NCBI GenBank assembly: GCA_027457185.1
Contig: DAIDTN010000012.1
Coordinates: 1 to 8,638 of the forward strand
Direction of reading: 5' to 3'
Length of the DNA stretch: 8,638 nt
Origin: Burkholderiales bacterium
GTDB taxonomy: Bacteria; Pseudomonadota; Gammaproteobacteria; Burkholderiales; SG8-39
The notes below the pieces were generated by a model. It was not told the DNA's origin. It was given only the letters and a program-made list of their open reading frames with translations, and ran no database searches. The first letter of the stretch is position 1. The number at the start of each line of letters is the position of its first letter. Positions 6,669 to 8,638 of the stretch are shown here, piece by piece. Made by a program: the position numbers and the translations under genes.

Positions 6669-8638
6669 TTACTGGCATGCCTCGCATTCCGGGTCGTCGA
6701 TCGAGCAATACTTCGGTTCGACCGGCTCAGCGCTCTTCGCTGCAGAGAGCATTCCGCCCTCGGGCACCGCGTTCAGCTGTCCGGCCTTGACCGTAGACTT
6801 CTCGGCGTGGGTCGCTCCCATCGAACGCAGGTAATAGGTGGTTTTCAAACCGCGCTTCCAGGCGAGCTTATAGGTATCGTCCAGCCGCTTGCCCGATGCG
6901 CCCGCCATATAAATATTGAGCGACTGCGACTGGTCGATCCACTTTTGCCGCCGCGCTGCGGCCTCGACCAACCACTGCGGCTCGACTTCGAACGCGGTGG
7001 CGTAGAGATTGCGCAATTCCGCCGGCACCCGGTCGATCTTGGCGAGGTTGCCGTCGAAATACTTGAGATCGGCGATCATCACTTCGTCCCACAAGCCAAG
7101 GCGCTTGAGATCGTTCACCAGATATTCGTTGACCACGGTGAATTCGCCCGACAGGTTCGACTTCACGTACAGGTTCTGGTAGGTGGGCTCGATCGAGGCC
7201 GATACGCCGATGATGTTGGCGATGGTGGCGGTCGGCGCGATAGCCAGGCAATTGGAATTGCGCATCCCGTACTGCTTGATGCGTTCGCGCAAGCCTTCCC
7301 AATCCATGCCGGCGCTCATGTCGATTTCGACCAGGGGGGATGAAGAGGCCCCCTCCCCCTTCAAAGCGCCGCGTTCTTCGCGCAGCAGCGCCAGAGTATC
7401 CTGCGGCAGAATGCCGCGATCCCACAGCGATCCGCGGTAGGAAGAGTAGCGTCCGCGCTCCTCGGCCAATAGCGTCGATGCCATGTAGCCGTAATAGGCG
7501 ACCGCCTCCATCGACCGGTCGGCGAACTCCACCGCCTCCTTCGAGGCATAAGGAACGCGCAACAGATGCAGGCAGTCCTGGAAACCCATGATGCCCATGC
7601 CCACCGGGCGGTGTTTGAGGTTGGAATTGCGCGCCTTGCCGACCGCGTAATAATTGATGTCGATGACGTTGTCGAGCATGCGCATCGCCGTCGCGATAGT
7701 GCGTTGCAGCTTGGCGTGATCGAGCTTGCCGTCCTTCAGGTGCGCGACCAGATTGACCGAGCCGAGGTTGCACACCGCGATCTCGTGCTCGTTGGTGTTT
7801 AGCGTAATCTCGGTGCACAGGTTGGAGCTGTGCACGACGCCGACATGGGATTGAGGCGAACGGATATTGCACGGGTCCTTGAATGTAATCCAGGGATGGC
7901 CAGTCTCGAACAGCATCGACAGCATCTTGCGCCACAGCTGCAGCGCCGGGATCTTGCGGAACAGCTTGTGTTCGCCCCTGGCAGCCTTTTCTTCGTAAGC
8001 CGCATACGCCCTCTCAAATTCCTTGCCAAACTTGTCGTGCAGGTCAGGGCAGTCGGAGGGCGAGAACAGCGTCCACTCGCCGTTTTCCATCACCCGTTTC
8101 ATGAACAGGTCCGGAACCCAGTTGGCCGTATTCATGTCGTGCGTGCGCCGGCGGTCATCGCCGGTGTTTTTCCTCAGTTCGAGGAATTCTTCGATGTCCA
8201 GATGCCAGGTTTCCAGATAGGCGCACACTGCCCCCTTGCGCTTTCCGCCCTGGTTCACCGCGACGGCAGTGTCGTTGACGACTTTCAGGAACGGGACTAC
8301 CCCCTGCGACTTGCCGTTGGTACCCTTGATGTGCGAGCCCAGGGCGCGCACCGGCGTCCAGTCATTACCCAGGCCCCCCGCGTACTTGGCGAGCAAGGCG
8401 TTATCCTTGATCGATTCGTAAATGCCGTCCAAGTCGTCCGCCACCGTGGTCAGATAGCAACTCGAGAGCTGCGAGCGCAGCGTGCCCGAATTGAACAGAG
8501 GCGGCGTCGAGCTCATGAAGTCGAACGAAGACAGCACTTGGTAGAACTCTATGGCGCGCGCCTCGCGATCGATCTCGTTCAGCGCCAGCCCCATCGCCAC
8601 GCGCATGAAGAACGCCTGCGGCAGCTCGATGCGCTGCC
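6669..8638 (-). CDS. nrdA: Class I ribonucleoside-diphosphate reductase, alpha (catalytic) subunit, 5' end outside the window
   Basis: NrdA reduces ribonucleoside diphosphates to deoxyribonucleotides in the cytosol with NrdB. About 655 C-terminal residues are visible; the frame is open to base 8638, upstream of the first ATG at 8606 (reading RIELPQAFF before it), so the N-terminus and any ATP-cone are missing. Counted from 8606: redox Cys50 (QLSSCYL), active-site Asn262, Cys264 and Glu266 (SNLCTE), second redox Cys279 (AVCNLGS), radical-path tyrosines 591-592 (KTTYYLRSMGATH) and a C-terminal CSIDDPECEACQ whose cysteines pass electrons from thioredoxin or glutaredoxin. Everything needed for catalysis is intact. 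A short Gly/Ser-rich stretch at 416-424 appears inserted compared with homologues I remember. The stop is 27 bases before nrdB. Confidence 0.97.
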   Translation of the reverse strand, partial: QRIELPQAFFMRVAMGLALNEIDREARAIEFYQVLSSFDFMSSTPPLFNSGTLRSQLSSCYLTTVADDLDGIYESIKDNALLAKYAGGLGNDWTPVRALGSHIKGTNGKSQGVVPFLKVVNDTAVAVNQGGKRKGAVCAYLETWHLDIEEFLELRKNTGDDRRRTHDMNTANWVPDLFMKRVMENGEWTLFSPSDCPDLHDKFGKEFERAYAAYEEKAARGEHKLFRKIPALQLWRKMLSMLFETGHPWITFKDPCNIRSPQSHVGVVHSSNLCTEITLNTNEHEIAVCNLGSVNLVAHLKDGKLDHAKLQRTIATAMRMLDNVIDINYYAVGKARNSNLKHRPVGMGIMGFQDCLHLLRVPYASKEAVEFADRSMEAVAYYGYMASTLLAEERGRYSSYRGSLWDRGILPQDTLALLREERGALKGEGASSSPLVEIDMSAGMDWEGLRERIKQYGMRNSNCLAIAPTATIANIIGVSASIEPTYQNLYVKSNLSGEFTVVNEYLVNDLKRLGLWDEVMIADLKYFDGNLAKIDRVPAELRNLYATAFEVEPQWLVEAAARRQKWIDQSQSLNIYMAGASGKRLDDTYKLAWKRGLKTTYYLRSMGATHAEKSTVKAGQLNAVPEGGMLSAAKSAEPVEPKYCSIDDPECEACQ

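Noticed and set aside
6868..7935. 355-codon open frame overlapping nrdA in another frame of the same strand
   Set aside because: nrdA is unambiguous here and the alternative translation is Arg-rich low-information sequence.

Overview
This window reads as a chromosomal segment of a GC-rich betaproteobacterium. The inference rests on a class I NrdA/NrdB pair whose sequence reads like Burkholderiales-type homologues, a lysine/alanine-rich histone H1-like protein with a WPFPTG tail, and a MaeB-type malic enzyme. No mobile element, CRISPR array, tRNA or rRNA was found. Most genes are housekeeping; the less ordinary signals are a damaged-looking maeB and a hairpin-rich intergenic region in front of a lytic transglycosylase gene.

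Left part (1-3449): maeB is on the minus strand, with its start at 2037. Its frame meets a TAG at 280-282, but the same frame stays open and clearly MaeB-like from 279 to base 1, so the gene looks interrupted by one nonsense codon. A second change puts Cys in the NADP-binding glycine motif. Divergent from maeB is a PLP-dependent class I/II aminotransferase (2219-3376, +). A 181-bp spacer between them carries a TATAAT box for maeB and a palindrome plus a start-adjacent -10-like box for the aminotransferase. The aminotransferase converges on a lytic transglycosylase gene (3450-4130, -), with a GC-rich hairpin between them.

Middle (4131-4718): a 588-bp intergenic region of lower GC (about 43% by hand count over 4321-4560). 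It holds a near-consensus sigma70 promoter on the minus strand (TTGACA, 17 bp, TAAAAT), a second TATAAT box nearer the transglycosylase, a weak hairpin followed by eight U, a very strong Shine-Dalgarno, a possible 32-codon upstream ORF, and several hairpins, the longest just after the H1-like gene.

Right part (4719-8638): all genes are on the minus strand, transcribed right to left as nrdA (5' end outside the window), nrdB, a DUF2442 protein and the H1-like protein. NrdA and NrdB together make deoxyribonucleotides. DUF2442 sits 36 bp after nrdB and is probably co-transcribed; the H1-like gene follows after a hairpin-bearing 126-bp spacer and may be partly or wholly independent. A link between dNTP supply and nucleoid proteins is only suggested by position.
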